64,000 bases of DNA from Lates calcarifer (taxonomy: Eukaryota; Chordata; Actinopteri; Centropomidae): assembly GCF_001640805.2 (NCBI RefSeq), contig NC_066852.1, forward strand, positions 13,790,194-13,854,193, written 5' to 3'. Made by a program: the position numbers and the translations under genes. Every line of letters begins with the position of its first letter. Position 1 is the first letter of the stretch. This document shows, one piece after another, positions 1 to 34,165 of this stretch. The notes below the pieces were generated by a model. That model worked only from the letters and a program-made list of their open reading frames with translations, did no database searches and was not told where the DNA came from.

Positions 1-879
1 CCCTATTTATTTGTTTACATTTTAGCCAACTGGCACCAATAAAAGTATGCTGAATTAACTATCAGCAGCTTCTCTTTGTAGTGTACTCATGGATGTACAG
101 ACAACTATCACTGGATTACTTTCATGCTAAAGGAAACTTTAAAACATGATGATTCTGAGGAAACTTCAGCAGTTACAAGGAGCGTCTTTTTTCTATGATT
201 TCTAAGCAGACTTATGGACATATTTCGCAACGGACATCAGAGTTCATCCTCGGAAAATGTAAGTCACACTGACCTAGAAATGTGTGTGCCACGTGTGTGC
301 GTTTAGAGTTACGACTCCAAGAAGCAGCACGACTTTTGATGCAAACTGCGCTAATTAGACGCTAAGGGTTTTAAAGTACCTAAACTGCCTCCTCTGTGTC
401 ACAGCCATTACTGCTGCCTCTAACTGCTGACTGTGTTCTTGTTTTCACAACACCCAGCATGCACCTGTCCCTTTCAACTCATGCAGTATGTCTCATATCT
501 CTCCCTCTGCATCTCCCCTATTGGTTTGTTTGAGAGGCAGGCCTCGCAGCTCAACACAGAATTTCTGAATTTAATTAAAGCTGGTAAAACTGGAGGACCA
601 AGCTTCAGGCCTTTGCCCTGCTGAAGTTTGTTTTAACAAAACACTACCAGCATGAAGGTGCTGCTCTTGAACTAAGCACGACCTCAGCCTCTGCTGAGAA
701 GTGGTAATTGAGAAAAAAAAAAAAAAAAAAAAAACGTTCATTTGTGGGATCAGCAGAGTCCCCCCACTATGTGAGAGCCGTGCTCAGCAGTTTTTTTTTT
801 TTTTTTGCTGCAATAAAAAAGATATTGTATCTCACAGAGAAAAAGGTAATTTTCCTTTCTCCTCTGCCAAAACTCATAC
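1..879. other. dnajb14 intron 3 (partial)
   Basis: No exon is recognised on either strand. Contains the poly(A)/poly(T) runs at 713-734 and about 791-806, which could pair as an imperfect hairpin in the transcript. Otherwise unremarkable AT-rich intron. Confidence 0.6.
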
Positions 880-1025
880 CTTTGAAAGCATCTGTAGCCC
901 CTGGAGCGAAGTTCTTGTCGGGATGAAACTTGAGGGCCAACTTCCTGTACGCCTTCTTCAAATCTTCATCGCTGGCATTTTTGGGAACACCGAGGATCTC
1001 ATAAAAGTCCTTGCAATTCTTTATC
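880..1025 (-). CDS. dnajb14: dnajb14 coding exon 3 (J domain)
   Basis: 146 nt encoding J-domain helices I-II and the start of III, including the invariant HPD tripeptide and the [15 protein letters not shown] core. Entered after TTATCGCAG, donor AAAG|GTATGA. The exon sits close to a 22-nt A run (713-734) and a T run (about 791-806) in the following intron. Exon 4 (family segment NAYAVLSNPEKRKQYD) is not found between 1 and 879, so it lies beyond the window. Confidence 0.93.
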
Positions 1026-2634
1026 CTGCGATAACAAAGCATAATGGACCTCAAGACACAAGCCTGGACTTCAAACCTAACAGAGGCACGCTCTCATATG
1101 AGGTTAGCGTGTATACTCTTCACACAGTAGTTAGTTCCATGCACATTTACAAAGAGCTCTGTCCAACAGTCAGTATTATTATTATCTACATGCAAAGATA
1201 CGAGTAAATGGAAACATATACACAATAACACTGCAGTAGGCAGTACTTACAATTACTACTACTATAATTGTGTTCTCCTTTATTAGGAAAAACATATTGC
1301 TCAGTCACAGAGGGCAGCTGGAGCCAACTTTTTGATACTTTTTTGCTGGCATGGTGTTGCATCTGTGGGCAGGACACCACAGGTAGTCAGGGATATTATG
1401 AACTGTTTACTTATTGACTTCTGGGAAGAGCCACAGTTATATGATGTGAAACCATGACAGTGGTCAGCGTGAAAAACAAATTTAAAAAAAAAAAAAGGAA
1501 GAATCAAAGCGTGAAGAGTACCTGAGGACGCCCTGGCGCTGCTCCTCGGTGTAGCTCTTCTTGTCATCGCCACTCACGTTACTTGTCTCGTTGTTTTTAA
1601 TGTCCTCGTCTCTCCAGCCTGTGGGTGGGGGTACGTGGTTTGCCTCTGGGCCGGCACTGCCTCCGTTCCTTACTATGGCATCTATCAGCACTACAAATAA
1701 GAACACGGTGTCTGAGGTCAGCTGACAATTCAGGTAGAAATATGCAAAGCTTAAACGAGAAAAGTATTGCTAACAGTCAAACTCCTCATGGAAATGATGG
1801 TTACTAGGTAACAAAAATGCAGCTACAGCTTCAGTGCCTCTTGACATTTCACAACACTATCAAACGCACTGCAGAAGGTAATAGTATTTGCTTCACATCA
1901 TTTTCATACTCAAGCCATTCAGTGATTCCTTGTACCCTGCATGAAAGCAATTGCTCATGTGTCCCTACTCACTTATTCAGTGTTTCTCTACCCATCTATG
2001 TATGAGCAGGGTGCTAGTGACTGTGTATCAAAAGTTTTTCATTTCTTGCACAATATTAAGCAATACCACACAAACTGGCTGACCCTGTGGCATTTGACTG
2101 CCTCGTGCATGCTGTGTTCAAATGCCTCGGAGTAATCTATGTCAGCTTAATTGTACTGGTTGGAATGGGAATTGCTGTAGGCAAAGTAAAGCAACTGGAA
2201 ACACTATCAGATTTTAACATAGCGCTTCCTCAGTCTGTGGTGCTGTGTGTGAACTGCAAGGGGGAAGGGAGCCCCTCAACAGTCCTAAAATTCAGTATAA
2301 AGAAAAACTGCCTGAAATGCATCAAGTAATAATGCTAGAACACTCATTTTTGGCCCCCCATCTGAAAATAGCAATTCCTTGCATCCTTACTGAAATATGA
2401 AAATGTGTTTTCCACAGTTAACAGGCTGGGTAAGTTGGGGGTAGTGGAGCAACGTTAGCTTGACATAACGTTACTGCCATTGCAGAATGTGCGTCAGCTA
2501 ATTTTACCTCTGGCCCGGGTGCTGGGGTAAATATTCTGGGCTTCATATAGCAGCTGCAGCGCCCGTTCTTTCCGTCCTGACCGCAAACACAGCTTCGCCT
2601 TCTCGATCAGCCGGTCCGCTTCGTCTTTGTCCAT
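880..2634 (-). CDS. dnajb14: DnaJ homolog subfamily B member 14 (5' part of gene, three coding exons)
   Basis: The product is an ER-anchored J-domain co-chaperone that recruits Hsp70 in the cytosol and helps in ER-associated degradation of membrane proteins (family knowledge). Only the first 147 residues are here, spliced as 2508-2634, 1522-1690 and 880-1025. Residues 1-42 form the basic, helical N-terminal repeat ([14 protein letters not shown]...), 43-99 a variable polar linker, and about 105 onward the J domain with DFYEILG, the Hsp70-activating HPD at 133-135 and PGATDAFK at 140-147. TDAFK fits DNAJB14, whereas DNAJB12 has TEAFK. The rest of the J domain, the DUF1977 region and the membrane span lie off the left edge. 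All junctions are GT-AG and in phase. Location next to ppp3ca also matches human DNAJB14 (4q23). DNAJB12 is the only real alternative. Confidence 0.9.
1522..1690 (-). CDS. dnajb14: dnajb14 coding exon 2
   Basis: 169 nt, entered after TTATTTGTAG and left at CTCAG|GTACTC. Encodes the linker from [13 protein letters not shown] (compare LEIIMKNGSTAG in human DNAJB14) to the [12 protein letters not shown] segment just before the J domain. The middle is poorly conserved and rich in N, E and D, as expected for a disordered linker. Confidence 0.85.
2508..2634 (-). CDS. dnajb14: dnajb14 coding exon 1
   Basis: Encodes residues 1-42 plus one base. The start chosen is the ATG of MDKDEAD, which matches the usual start of the family (ME.N.DEAE); the frame stays open upstream but that stretch (PYDIDAHCTG...) has no family resemblance. 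Donor reads GCCAGAG|GTAAAA. It encodes the basic helix-turn-helix-like segment [19 protein letters not shown]. Confidence 0.88.
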
Positions 2635-3060
2635 TTCGACGTTACGGGGGTTGTTTTGCTGATCCAATCGCCGTCCGCAGAGGTCTGTTCCTGTGCAATG
2701 TGCGTCAATATCATATGGCAAGGCGAGCCGCCGCAGCTAACGAGGATAGCCGATTAGCTTTGGTTACACACAGACAGCTGCGTAACGTTAGCTAGGTGCG
2801 AGCCCGCAGTCACTCACAGTACGATTAGCAGACGAAGGTGGTTGTTGTCAGGCTGCACGCAGGCCCCAGGCTGCGCCATTTTTTTAAGCAGAAAAGTCTG
2901 GAAAATACTTGTTTTTGCGGTCTGTATTTTTAAAGCACAGTTTAAAGTGCTGTTGAATGAAGCTGGACCCTGGAGCGTGATTGACAAGAGGTGGACGCAA
3001 GACAGGGTCGACGTCACATCCTGTGTAGTGAACGCTTTAGCCCCGATACTGACTTAAATG
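2635..3060 (-). promoter_or_regulatory. Probable dnajb14 5' UTR and promoter region
   Basis: The stretch upstream of the dnajb14 start is richer in CpG than its surroundings and contains a near-consensus CRE/ATF site, CGACGTCA, around 3009-3016 (TGACGTCG on the gene's strand), roughly 375 bp upstream of the ATG. No TATA box stands out. The transcription start cannot be placed from sequence alone. Confidence 0.4.
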
Positions 3061-3344
3061 TACTTCATTGTCTGTTTGTTAACAAGTTCCTGAGTTGCTT
3101 TTTGTCCCCCTGCTTTTCCTGTCTATTACCTAACTGTACGTAGAAAAACCTCGGGGGTTGAATAACATCAGCAGGTGTGCAGTGATGCTGCTGCTACATT
3201 TAAGGTCTTGCGTTAGAGGCGTTCATCTCATACTTGCGTGTGATGCATTCAAGTGCTCAGGCATAAAATTGACTACTCGTACGGAAACACATTTCCGCCA
3301 GTGTAATGAAAAAAAAGGTTCTGTGAGTCATTATAAGGACAAAC

Positions 3345-3460
3345 TTTCTCGAAATAATGACATAGTATCTAAAAATAACGACAATAGCTCTTGACGAAAC
3401 AAGGGCCTGTTCAAATTTTGAGAACGTTTCTCACTGCTCTTTCTAGATTATTTCGAGAAA
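3345..3460. repeat. Short spaced inverted repeat (14-bp arms)
   Basis: TTTCTCGAAATAAT at 3345-3358 is the exact reverse complement of ATTATTTCGAGAAA at 3447-3460, with an 88-bp spacer. Arms do not extend further. It resembles decayed copies of the TTTCTCG/CGAGAAA palindromic repeats common in fish genomes. It lies between ppp3ca's 3' end and dnajb14's promoter. Confidence 0.5.
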
Positions 3461-3689
3461 CTTTCTCATTATAATATTATATGGTGTACACAGTCAACAT
3501 AACTGTGTTATAGATAAAATGGATTATGGTAACATTACATAAAATCTACATCTCTGTAGCAATTAGTCATTGGCATGATTAGGCACATGTATACAGGACA
3601 TTAACAGAGATTTAGTTCGATATAAGACACTGGTGTGATGATTCTGATGCAGAAATTAAGCAGATATTTCTTGCTATACTGAACACAAG

Positions 3690-6600
3690 TAAGCCACTTT
3701 TTTTATTTATTGAGAGGTTACATCTGGATGTAGGTCAGGCTGAAAGCTAAAATTAGCATTAATACCTCCACCATTGAGTTAGAAACTATGCAACACATTT
3801 TTGTTCATGCATATTTTATTCAAGAGTAAAAAAATGTGATTTGTCCCATAGGGCATGCTTACAATGTGTGTATTGTTTAGGAAGTCAAATGCCAAAACGT
3901 ATTTCCATAGATAATAAAAAATGTTGCAAGATAAAATCCATTATATTTGTTTGTTGAAATATGCATGTAGACCATACAAGAACCAGAAACAGAGGAAGGA
4001 AAATAACCATAAGCTAAATTGTAACAATAATAATATCAGCAGTAAATATAACCAGAGTACAATGTTTCCTGTTAAATGTAAGTGCGACACATGATTTTCT
4101 TAGTGTCCAATTCATTTACATCTGAAAACCATGCTATCATGCTTTGGCAGCCTGAAAGTAGCTTTTCACTGAGATTATATTCATTCACACTATTGAACAT
4201 TTTCTGTACATCAGTACAACCGAAAAAAATAAACACAAGGCTTCACACCTCTGCATACAATAAATCAATATAAAATTAAAAGCAGTGGTCATAAATAACA
4301 GAATGAAAAAATGGACAAAAACAATCAAAGGAAGCCTATTTATAAAATTTATAAAACAAGACAAATAAAACAACAAATATAATCCAAAAATAAAATAATT
4401 CAAGTTTACTATTTGAAACACAACTATCACAATTATAATCTCACATAACAATTAGGAACTTAATTGCATGCATTGATGCGTTCCATACCATAGATGCTGT
4501 GTTAAAAATCATCGGTCCATCCTTCATCGACATACCTTTATCAATAAATAGAAAGATGGAATATAAGGTAGAAAAAATATTGATGAAAGGAAATTCTAGA
4601 AATTTACGTGATAGCATGTGTTGTTTGAGGTTGGGCTTTCACTGGTATCGACTTTCCCAAATCATATATTTTTGAAAGAACCAGAATGTTTCCTATTTTC
4701 ATTTCTTTCTTTCTTTCTTTCAGTCAAAAAGACACCTTCAGTGCAACATGGAATTTTAGGATATAAACTGACTTGTCATCAAAATATCTGGACGCAATAT
4801 TTGAACATGTGAATTTATGTTTTATTTTGGATCACAGTGTGGGTGCACTTGTCAGTGAAATTTTTCTCGGCCTGTTTCTCCACAGTAAAATTAGATTAGT
4901 TTAGAAAAGTTGATTGAAAAACAAGAAATGATTATATGATTAACACACTTAGATGCAAAATGTATGGATTCATAAACCACATGCTTTGTCTGCGCTGTGC
5001 TTAGTTTTCATGAAGAAAGTACCTCTGACTACTTTAAAATAATTTAAGGTTAATTTTAGTGGAAAAAGAAATAACATCTGTTCTCAAAAGTAGCATTACT
5101 TAACTGAATTCTGGTCTGGATACATTCTTCAAATCCCTCAAATAAATTTCAGGATGGATCTAAAGCTGCATATTCCAAATGACACAATAATGTGTGGTTG
5201 TTAAATATTCTTTAAACAAAAAAAGATATTTTTGATTTTATGCATTCACACATCTGTAGAATTTCCTTCTCACTCTGATATAGTATTTTGTGTAGCTCTT
5301 AGGCGTTAAACCTCAGTGAATTTGCAGCACAGCAAAAGTGCAAAAACTCAAAGGGCGCTAACGTATGCTCGAGTGACGGCACATATTCTTTTACTTTCTC
5401 TTAGGCAACAAGCAGGTGAGAAATAATCAGGTAGTGTGTAACAACAGAGGATGTCCCAAAGTTCAAAAACACTTCTCCTTCTCCACTGTCCAAAAACAGG
5501 TGTCAATGCCACTTTAGTGCCAGTCACATCGATGCAGAGGGAATGAGAAAAATCTTGATTCATAGCCTCCTCCGCTTGGAGGATGCTCAAGTGTATACTT
5601 TCCAGAAAGAGAAGTGCATGATTTTTGGACATGTGTGAGGTATAGCTTGCTCTAATGCCAAGCTTCTCTGATGTGTGCTTGAACAAGTAGCGGAGAGGAG
5701 GAAAATAACTTAAAGGATGGTTTGGATGGAAATATAACCTTTTAAGATTCACTTACAGACATTGATGAAGTTGCATCGTCATATGGGTCCGTGTGTTCCT
5801 TTTGGGGACATTTTCAAATGTTAAATCTTGGCATTAAATCTGTGATGCTGAGGTACCTACAGTAAGCAGTGGATCCAAATTTCCCAAGTGCTCTTTTCCT
5901 CCCCTCCCTTTCTTCCCTCATCCCCTCCAAATGACTTCTTGCTAGGAGATGACTGATAAGGAGGGAGGTGAGGAAAGGAGTTAGTACTGGAGAGTACTGA
6001 GACATACCCGAGGTGGAGTTTGATCTCAGACTATGGTGGCTTTGGTGATCAGGGCAGAGCTGTGAGCACACGTGAGCACCCGGTCCTCTTTCCCTCGCAG
6101 GATGACAGCATCTTACAACAAGGTAAATCAATAAATTTAAGTCCACCGGTAAGATTGCACTGCAAGTTTTAAGAGGTATACATTTTGCTTTCTTTCTTTT
6201 TGCTTTCTTTTTCACAAAGTGGTGTGACTTGTTAATACTAGCAAAAACATGTAGGTAAACAAGATTATTTTCCTCAGAAGTGAATTTGTGAGTGATTTAT
6301 AATAAACACTTTATAAAATAGTAAAATGATTTGTGTGGCATGGATACTGCAATTATGTCTTCTGTCAGGCCCTGTAATGAAGGAGCAGACATTTGTCAGC
6401 GCTCAGAACGACACAGCCCCCAACGCTTCAGTCTGTAATTGAGCTGAAAAAGGGAACAACAGGCAGAGATTACTTTCAATCACACTTTTTCAGTCAAGCT
6501 GCAGCCAGCTGGACTCTCTTTATCCCTGCCACCTCTGCTGTCAACCCCCAGCTCCCCCTCTTCCCCCTCCCCCAAACTGTGCGATGACATTGTCATGAAA

Positions 6601-6763
6601 AAAATGACCATTTTTTGCCCATTTTAGATTCGCTGCAGATTTCATGGTTCTGTCTGTGGGCCTGTTTTGATTTCTATGTTCTGAGGCCTGAATTCCCGAT
6701 TTGGCAATGTCTTGCTGCACGGCGCAACAGCGGCACAGTTCTGAGGCTCAGACGAGCAGCACA
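3690..6763 (-). other. Probable ppp3ca 3' UTR
   Basis: About 3 kb of AT-rich sequence downstream of the ppp3ca stop with no coding exon on either strand. Open frames in it (for example minus strand 5348-5752 and 5814-6215) lack family resemblance. Contains a TTTC tetranucleotide run near 4705-4722. The extent depends on which poly(A) signal is used. Confidence 0.45.
3700..3712 (-). terminator. Candidate distal ppp3ca poly(A) signals
   Basis: Two overlapping AATAAA hexamers on the minus strand (TTTATT at 702-707 and 706-711 of the 3 kb block, i.e. 3702-3711). Other minus-strand AATAAA candidates are at 3815-3820 and 4821-4826. Using the distal site gives a 3' UTR of about 3 kb, reasonable for PPP3CA, but the choice is inferred only from the hexamers. 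Confidence 0.35.
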
Positions 6764-29385
<22,622 letters not shown>

Positions 29386-29641
29386 GGGCAGTTGCTGTCT
29401 TCGAGGCTGAAGCGTTTTTCTCTCCCTCCTTTAGGATCTACTCTCGGTATTTGATGTCGAAATGCGACTGATGCTGTGGCATCACTTAGATGATGCGCCC
29501 CCTCCGTGCGTCGGTGCTGCGCCGGGTAGGACTGCTGCTCCCCAGGCAGGGATGGGATGCTGGATGCTGTAGGAGCTGCTGCTGCTGCTGCTGTGCTAAG
29601 CTGTTAATGTGGGGGAGGATGCGCGGAGAGAGAGAGGGAGG

Positions 29642-29677
<36 letters not shown>

Positions 29678-29950
29678 TGCACTATCCCGACATGGCGGTG
29701 AAGGGAACTCCCACGCAAATGTTTCACGGGACTGCCTGATGCTGCCATCAGATGGAGGCTGAGACGGGGTTGCCCCCACGCACGCACGGCGCGCCATATT
29801 TCCGTATTCTCGAAATTCTGGGTACGCTTGAAGATGAGAGCGCAATGCGGGCCCCGGTTCAAACATGTGGAAGATTCATAATAACTAGGCAGGTTTGTTT
29901 TGATTATGCGCGCGCGCGCACGTGCACGCGATTCTAACAGGCAGTTGGAT
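29386..29950 (-). promoter_or_regulatory. Probable ppp3ca 5' UTR and promoter
   Basis: A GC- and CpG-enriched stretch just upstream of the ppp3ca start, unlike the AT-rich intron beside it. Holds a CTG/CAG cluster (about 29572-29595), a GA tract of over 40 nt (about 29630-29674, CT-rich on the gene's strand), and an alternating CG run (29908-29919) beside CACGTGCACG. No TATA box is evident, consistent with a CpG-type promoter. Start site not determinable. Confidence 0.5.
29630..29674 (+). repeat. (GA)n tract near ppp3ca start
   Basis: AG-rich run with a few GGG interruptions, 245-290 bp upstream of the ppp3ca ATG; reads as (CT)n on the coding strand. Confidence 0.9.
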
Positions 29951-30034
29951 TATTGCAATGATGGCAGAGAAATTTCACTTGGTGGCGACAAACCACCATG
30001 GTTTATGCAAACTCATCTGCTCAAACTTTAAAAA

Positions 30035-30037
<3 letters not shown>

Positions 30038-30111
<74 letters not shown>
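30038..30111 (+). repeat. (CT)n followed by 39-nt T run
   Basis: About 17 CT units run directly into 39 consecutive T residues. Such compound low-complexity runs are prone to length error in assembly. Confidence 0.95.
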
Positions 30112-30113
<2 letters not shown>

Positions 30114-31466
30114 AAATGAGAGATGCAATGATGTGACATCATGTTGCTTTTGTGCCACAGGAAAGGTCATTTAATACATTTTCTGATGACTGCTGTAAGC
30201 CCACACCAAACTTGTCTGCTATAGTCTAACCCAAACTTGAATTTATATAATTTCTGTAATCATAACCATTAAATTATGGGCTTTTGGGTTCAGAACATAG
30301 CTACATACTAATGAAATCAAGAAACATTAATTCACAAATATGTATGTCTATCTGCAACCCCAAATGCTGTGGAACTTCACACTTCTTTTGATCCCTGAGT
30401 GTTGTAAGACAAAGTCTGAATGTCCCACCGCCACTATTTTTTTAGCCAACCACAAGGCAGACACAGCTCTGTGCCTGGCTCATCACCTACTACCAGCCAA
30501 TGATCTCAGCCTAACACATTTGATCTGGGTAATGCTTAACTTTTATTCAGTTTAACATGCAAGAATTTGAACACAACTCAAAACCTGGTAAAATATTCAG
30601 AGCCAAACCCTTATACTGCATTTTTAGGGATGAATATTTTCACTCAGAGGTTCCACAGTCTTACTGAACATCTGTAAATGCAGTGTAACCTAGGGGCAGT
30701 GCTCTGCGTCTGTTGCAGTTCCTACAGACCACCAGTAGAGGCAGGTGACACTTCCTATCTGCTCCTTGAACTTAAACAGAAATAGAGACAAAATACAGTA
30801 TATACATTTTAAGTTTGAAATAAAGAATAAACAAATGCAAACAAAAAAAACAAACAAAAAACAACAACTCTATGAGTAAGCAGGGTTGAGCAGGTAAAAT
30901 CTGTGTGCTATCACTACTTTCAGCAACAGCTATGGCAATAGGTGTTTCGAGTAACATTATTTTCCTCTCGCTGTTCTGCCCTATTCTTAGTTTTGTGTGT
31001 CATGTGATGTAAGAATATTTGCTTATGACATCTGACGTGTAACATGTAAAAATAAATAAATAAATAAAATAAAATAAAGGTTAGTGGTAGGACAGAAAAT
31101 TACCTACTAGTTTCACTTTAACAGGGAATGGAAGTGTTCTTCTGTGTCCTTTTCCAGTAACTGCCAGATGTGCTAATGGTCTAAAATGATACATTGGTGG
31201 CTGTTTCAGTGTTGTTTGTAGGCCCGCTTCACTGCAGTGATCAGATTTTGTCATGGACGTACTATTTTAGAAATACACCCATCAAAAAGGAGAAACATGT
31301 CACAAGGGACACAGTTGGGAGGAAACATGCTGTTAAATCAGAATAAAGAGGCAAACTGGAACCTAATGTTTTCACTGAACGCACCCTGTGTGATCAGCAT
31401 TGGAGTTGCAGGATGGCTGGTTTGGGTGCTTTGATTTCTTTGGTTTCAGTATGAGAAACTCAGACC

Positions 31467-32047
31467 CAGGGCTGACGATAAAATGATAACGGTAATTATC
31501 GCAAAATACCTTTTCCTCGATATACATATAAGACATGGTCGATACAACGTCGATAGAACTTCTTCCATCTGTTTTTACAGACATGACGAAAAGCCAATAA
31601 TAATGAGTATATTGCTGCACCTAACCAGTCAATGGCGCCTCGTCAAGTTAGGTTGATGCACACAGCGCAATGTGTAGGAATAGCAGCCGGCAGCAGCAAA
31701 TGCTAATGTTTGAGCTACTGCAGCCGTGTAAGCCAGTATGTCAGGAGTTTGGGGTCAACATAAAAGAAAAAATGACAACAGAAAACTCGAGTGACAGCGT
31801 TACCAAAGAAGACGCGCCAAATTGTGCAAAGCGTGCAAATTGTGTCAAAAGCATGTTCCCACAAAGACAGGTAATACCACCAAACTTTCTACTATCTGAA
31901 GCAGTGTCACCCTTAAGAGCACACACAATACAAAACTAAATAGTCCCAGACCTGAGCAAGTGCTGGTATATATTGGTATATATTTATATTAACTGATATG
32001 AAAGCATTAATCATAATAAGACTTTCTCTCCATGTCACCCAGCCCTG
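31467..32047. mobile_element. hAT-superfamily transposon remnant (581 bp)
   Basis: Bounded by CAGGGCTG at 31467-31474 and its exact complement CAGCCCTG at 32040-32047. Flanks CTCAGACC and TGCAGACT share five of eight positions, fitting an aged 8-bp target duplication as hAT elements make. The left end continues with the GATAAAATGATAACGGTAAT / TCGATATACATATAAGACAT type subterminal sequence of fish hAT elements. Inside, a short plus-strand frame (about 31670-31939) holds VCQEFGVNIKEKM and later NCAKRANCVKSMFPQRQ. This resembles a ruined BED zinc-finger start of a hAT transposase, broken after that point. Non-autonomous. Confidence 0.65.
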
Positions 32048-33640
32048 TGCAGACTCCTACATGAAGGTGCAGTGCAAAATAGAAAAATAAAATGCACTGT
32101 TAACAGGTGACCAAAACCAAAAGTGAATACTAAGCATGCTTGAATCATGATTGTCCATCTCTGGCCTGGGTGGTTTCAACTGATTAAACCACTTTGTATT
32201 GCTTGAAGTTATAAACAAAACTCCAGTGACCAGTTGGACGCTTTTGTGCAAAGAGTAAAAACCTCTTTCAAAAGAAGAATATCACTGAAAGCAACAAGAC
32301 GTGCAAGGAGCTCAGATTGAATTCACTTTCAGATTTGTTTAGTACCTAAAAAGCTCACAATCTTAATAGCCAACTCTATTCAAAACCATTACTTTTATTC
32401 TTAGCTCAAATTTACTCTGTTGTGACTTGCCACTAGATGGGGCCCTAACCCTGATTTTAACTGCAACATCAGCAACAGCTGTTGGCTGGTATTGCTACAT
32501 GAGGGGCAATGTTTACATTCAGAGACATGATCATTTGAGAAGGCAGTGACACTATGTATTTAGTGCTACAAGCTAAACACTTGTTGATGTAATTTTGTCA
32601 TGCATTTTTGTCCTCAAACTGTCAGTCAAGACAATAGAGCCACTTGCTTCCTGACAGATGAGACTGAGCATGTGATTAGTGGCAGGATGAGTAATAAATC
32701 TCCAGAAATGGAGCCAGTGTTGCTCACCAGTCATTGGGGCCTCTGCAGCATGGAACTGCTAGGCTCACACAAGGTGTGACTGACTTATGCCTGTTTAAGC
32801 TGGATGAGAAAACACACCACAAAATCCATAACACTTTAGAGACCCAGTGTCCAATACCTGTCCTAGGTGCCTGTGGGATGTCCTTGAAGTTGCCAATATT
32901 GCTGGGCCACATGAACCAGAGAGTGATGATGAAAAACAAAGGAAACTATGGTGGATTTTGTGCTGCTTTCTAGTTTTTTGTTCAGTGTTGGGTCCAAATA
33001 TACAAAATTTTTGAAACATATTTTATTTACATGTGCTTTAAGCAAAAATTATGAGAAATATATTAAGTCTGATTTAAAGGCTTACATTGCTTTGAAATGA
33101 CATGGTTTCAGAAGATTGTACTGTCATACATAAAGAGGAAAAGCGGGCAAACTAAATTTTAAATGAGATTTACTTATAGAAAAACTGGTTCTTAAGTGCT
33201 GAGTATTTCTGTAGTGGCAGTGACCTGTTGGCAGCCACATTTGCTGACCCCTCCTTAAGTGCTGTTTTTGCTGGCATGCTGTCCTGGCTCAACAGTAGGG
33301 GAAAATGGCACTAAGAAATGACTTATTCCATCACACTGTGGCTTATCCAGCTGTATGTTCTCACATAATTAACTCACAGTTATTTACTCACAGTGCAGTC
33401 AACAGCACAAGCAATTAATTAAATCACAAGCCGTGTTGTATGTGATTCAATTACGTCACAAGTACAATGTCTTGGCTCATAGATTCATTCAATTCACAAG
33501 TACATTAATATATCAGTCTTCTTTTCATGATATTCTAACAGCTTGTTTTCCAAGTAGCTGATATTCAATCAAATGCCATATGGATTAATGAAACATTTTC
33601 TAACCTTTTACATGGCACTGTGGTCATATGTCATAGCCTG

Positions 33641-33665
33641 AAAAAAAAAAAAAAAAAAAAAAAAA
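33641..33665 (+). repeat. Poly(A) run (25 nt)
   Basis: Uninterrupted A tract. No retroposon body is recognised upstream of it. Confidence 0.9.
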
Positions 33666-33844
33666 TCTGACTTCCTTCCTCACTTCCAGACAAGCTAATC
33701 TGGATTTAGTTGTGGTTTAATACATTAATCTTATTCTAACTGTTCCACAGATTAAGAATCTCATTATTTTTAGAACTGAGTACAACATATAAATAATTTA
33801 GCAAAGGTATTTTATGATGTTGGTCAAATACATAGATGGTTACA

Positions 33845-34165
33845 GTTAAATGTATAGTTTGACTTTTTTGGAAATATGTTAATTCACCAAGAGTTAGATA
33901 GGATGATTGGTACCCCTCTCTTGTCTGTGAATTAACAATGGAACAACAACCTAGATGTAGCTAGCTTAGCTTAGCATAAAGACAGGAAGCTGGGAGATAC
34001 AAGATGAGAAACAGTTATCATGGTTCACTCCATGGCTCAAAAATACACCTACTTGCAAGTCTAAAGCTCACCTATTAACAGACTGTATCTCATGAATTTA
34101 TTCTGTGAAGCAAAAACCATGCAGAGTTACATTCTGGGGGTATTTCTTTTTGGACACAGCTAGCT
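33845..34165 (+). mobile_element. Interspersed repeat, TTAGCTTAGC family, copy A
   Basis: Segments in order: ATAGTTTGACTTTTTTGGAA, AGAGTTAGATAGGATGATTG with GTACCCCTCTCTTGTCTGTG, TAGCTTAGCTTAGCATAAAG followed by ACAGGAAGCTGGG, CTAAAGCTCACCTATTAACA and a far TTTTGGACACAGCTAGC. The same ordered blocks occur in reverse orientation at 41375-41745, so this is a real family. Structural class is not clear; no transposase. Confidence 0.6.

Noticed and set aside
701..1207. 168-codon plus-strand open frame at the left edge
   Set aside because: It is antisense to dnajb14 exon 3 and runs through poly(A) and poly(T); the minus strand carries the clear J domain.
5348..6215. Two minus-strand open frames of about 134 codons each
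   Set aside because: They lie in the probable ppp3ca 3' UTR, show no family resemblance and have no splice-site context.
31670..31939. Possible functional transposase gene within the 581-bp hAT remnant
   Set aside because: Only a short degenerate N-terminal resemblance remains and the catalytic part is missing.
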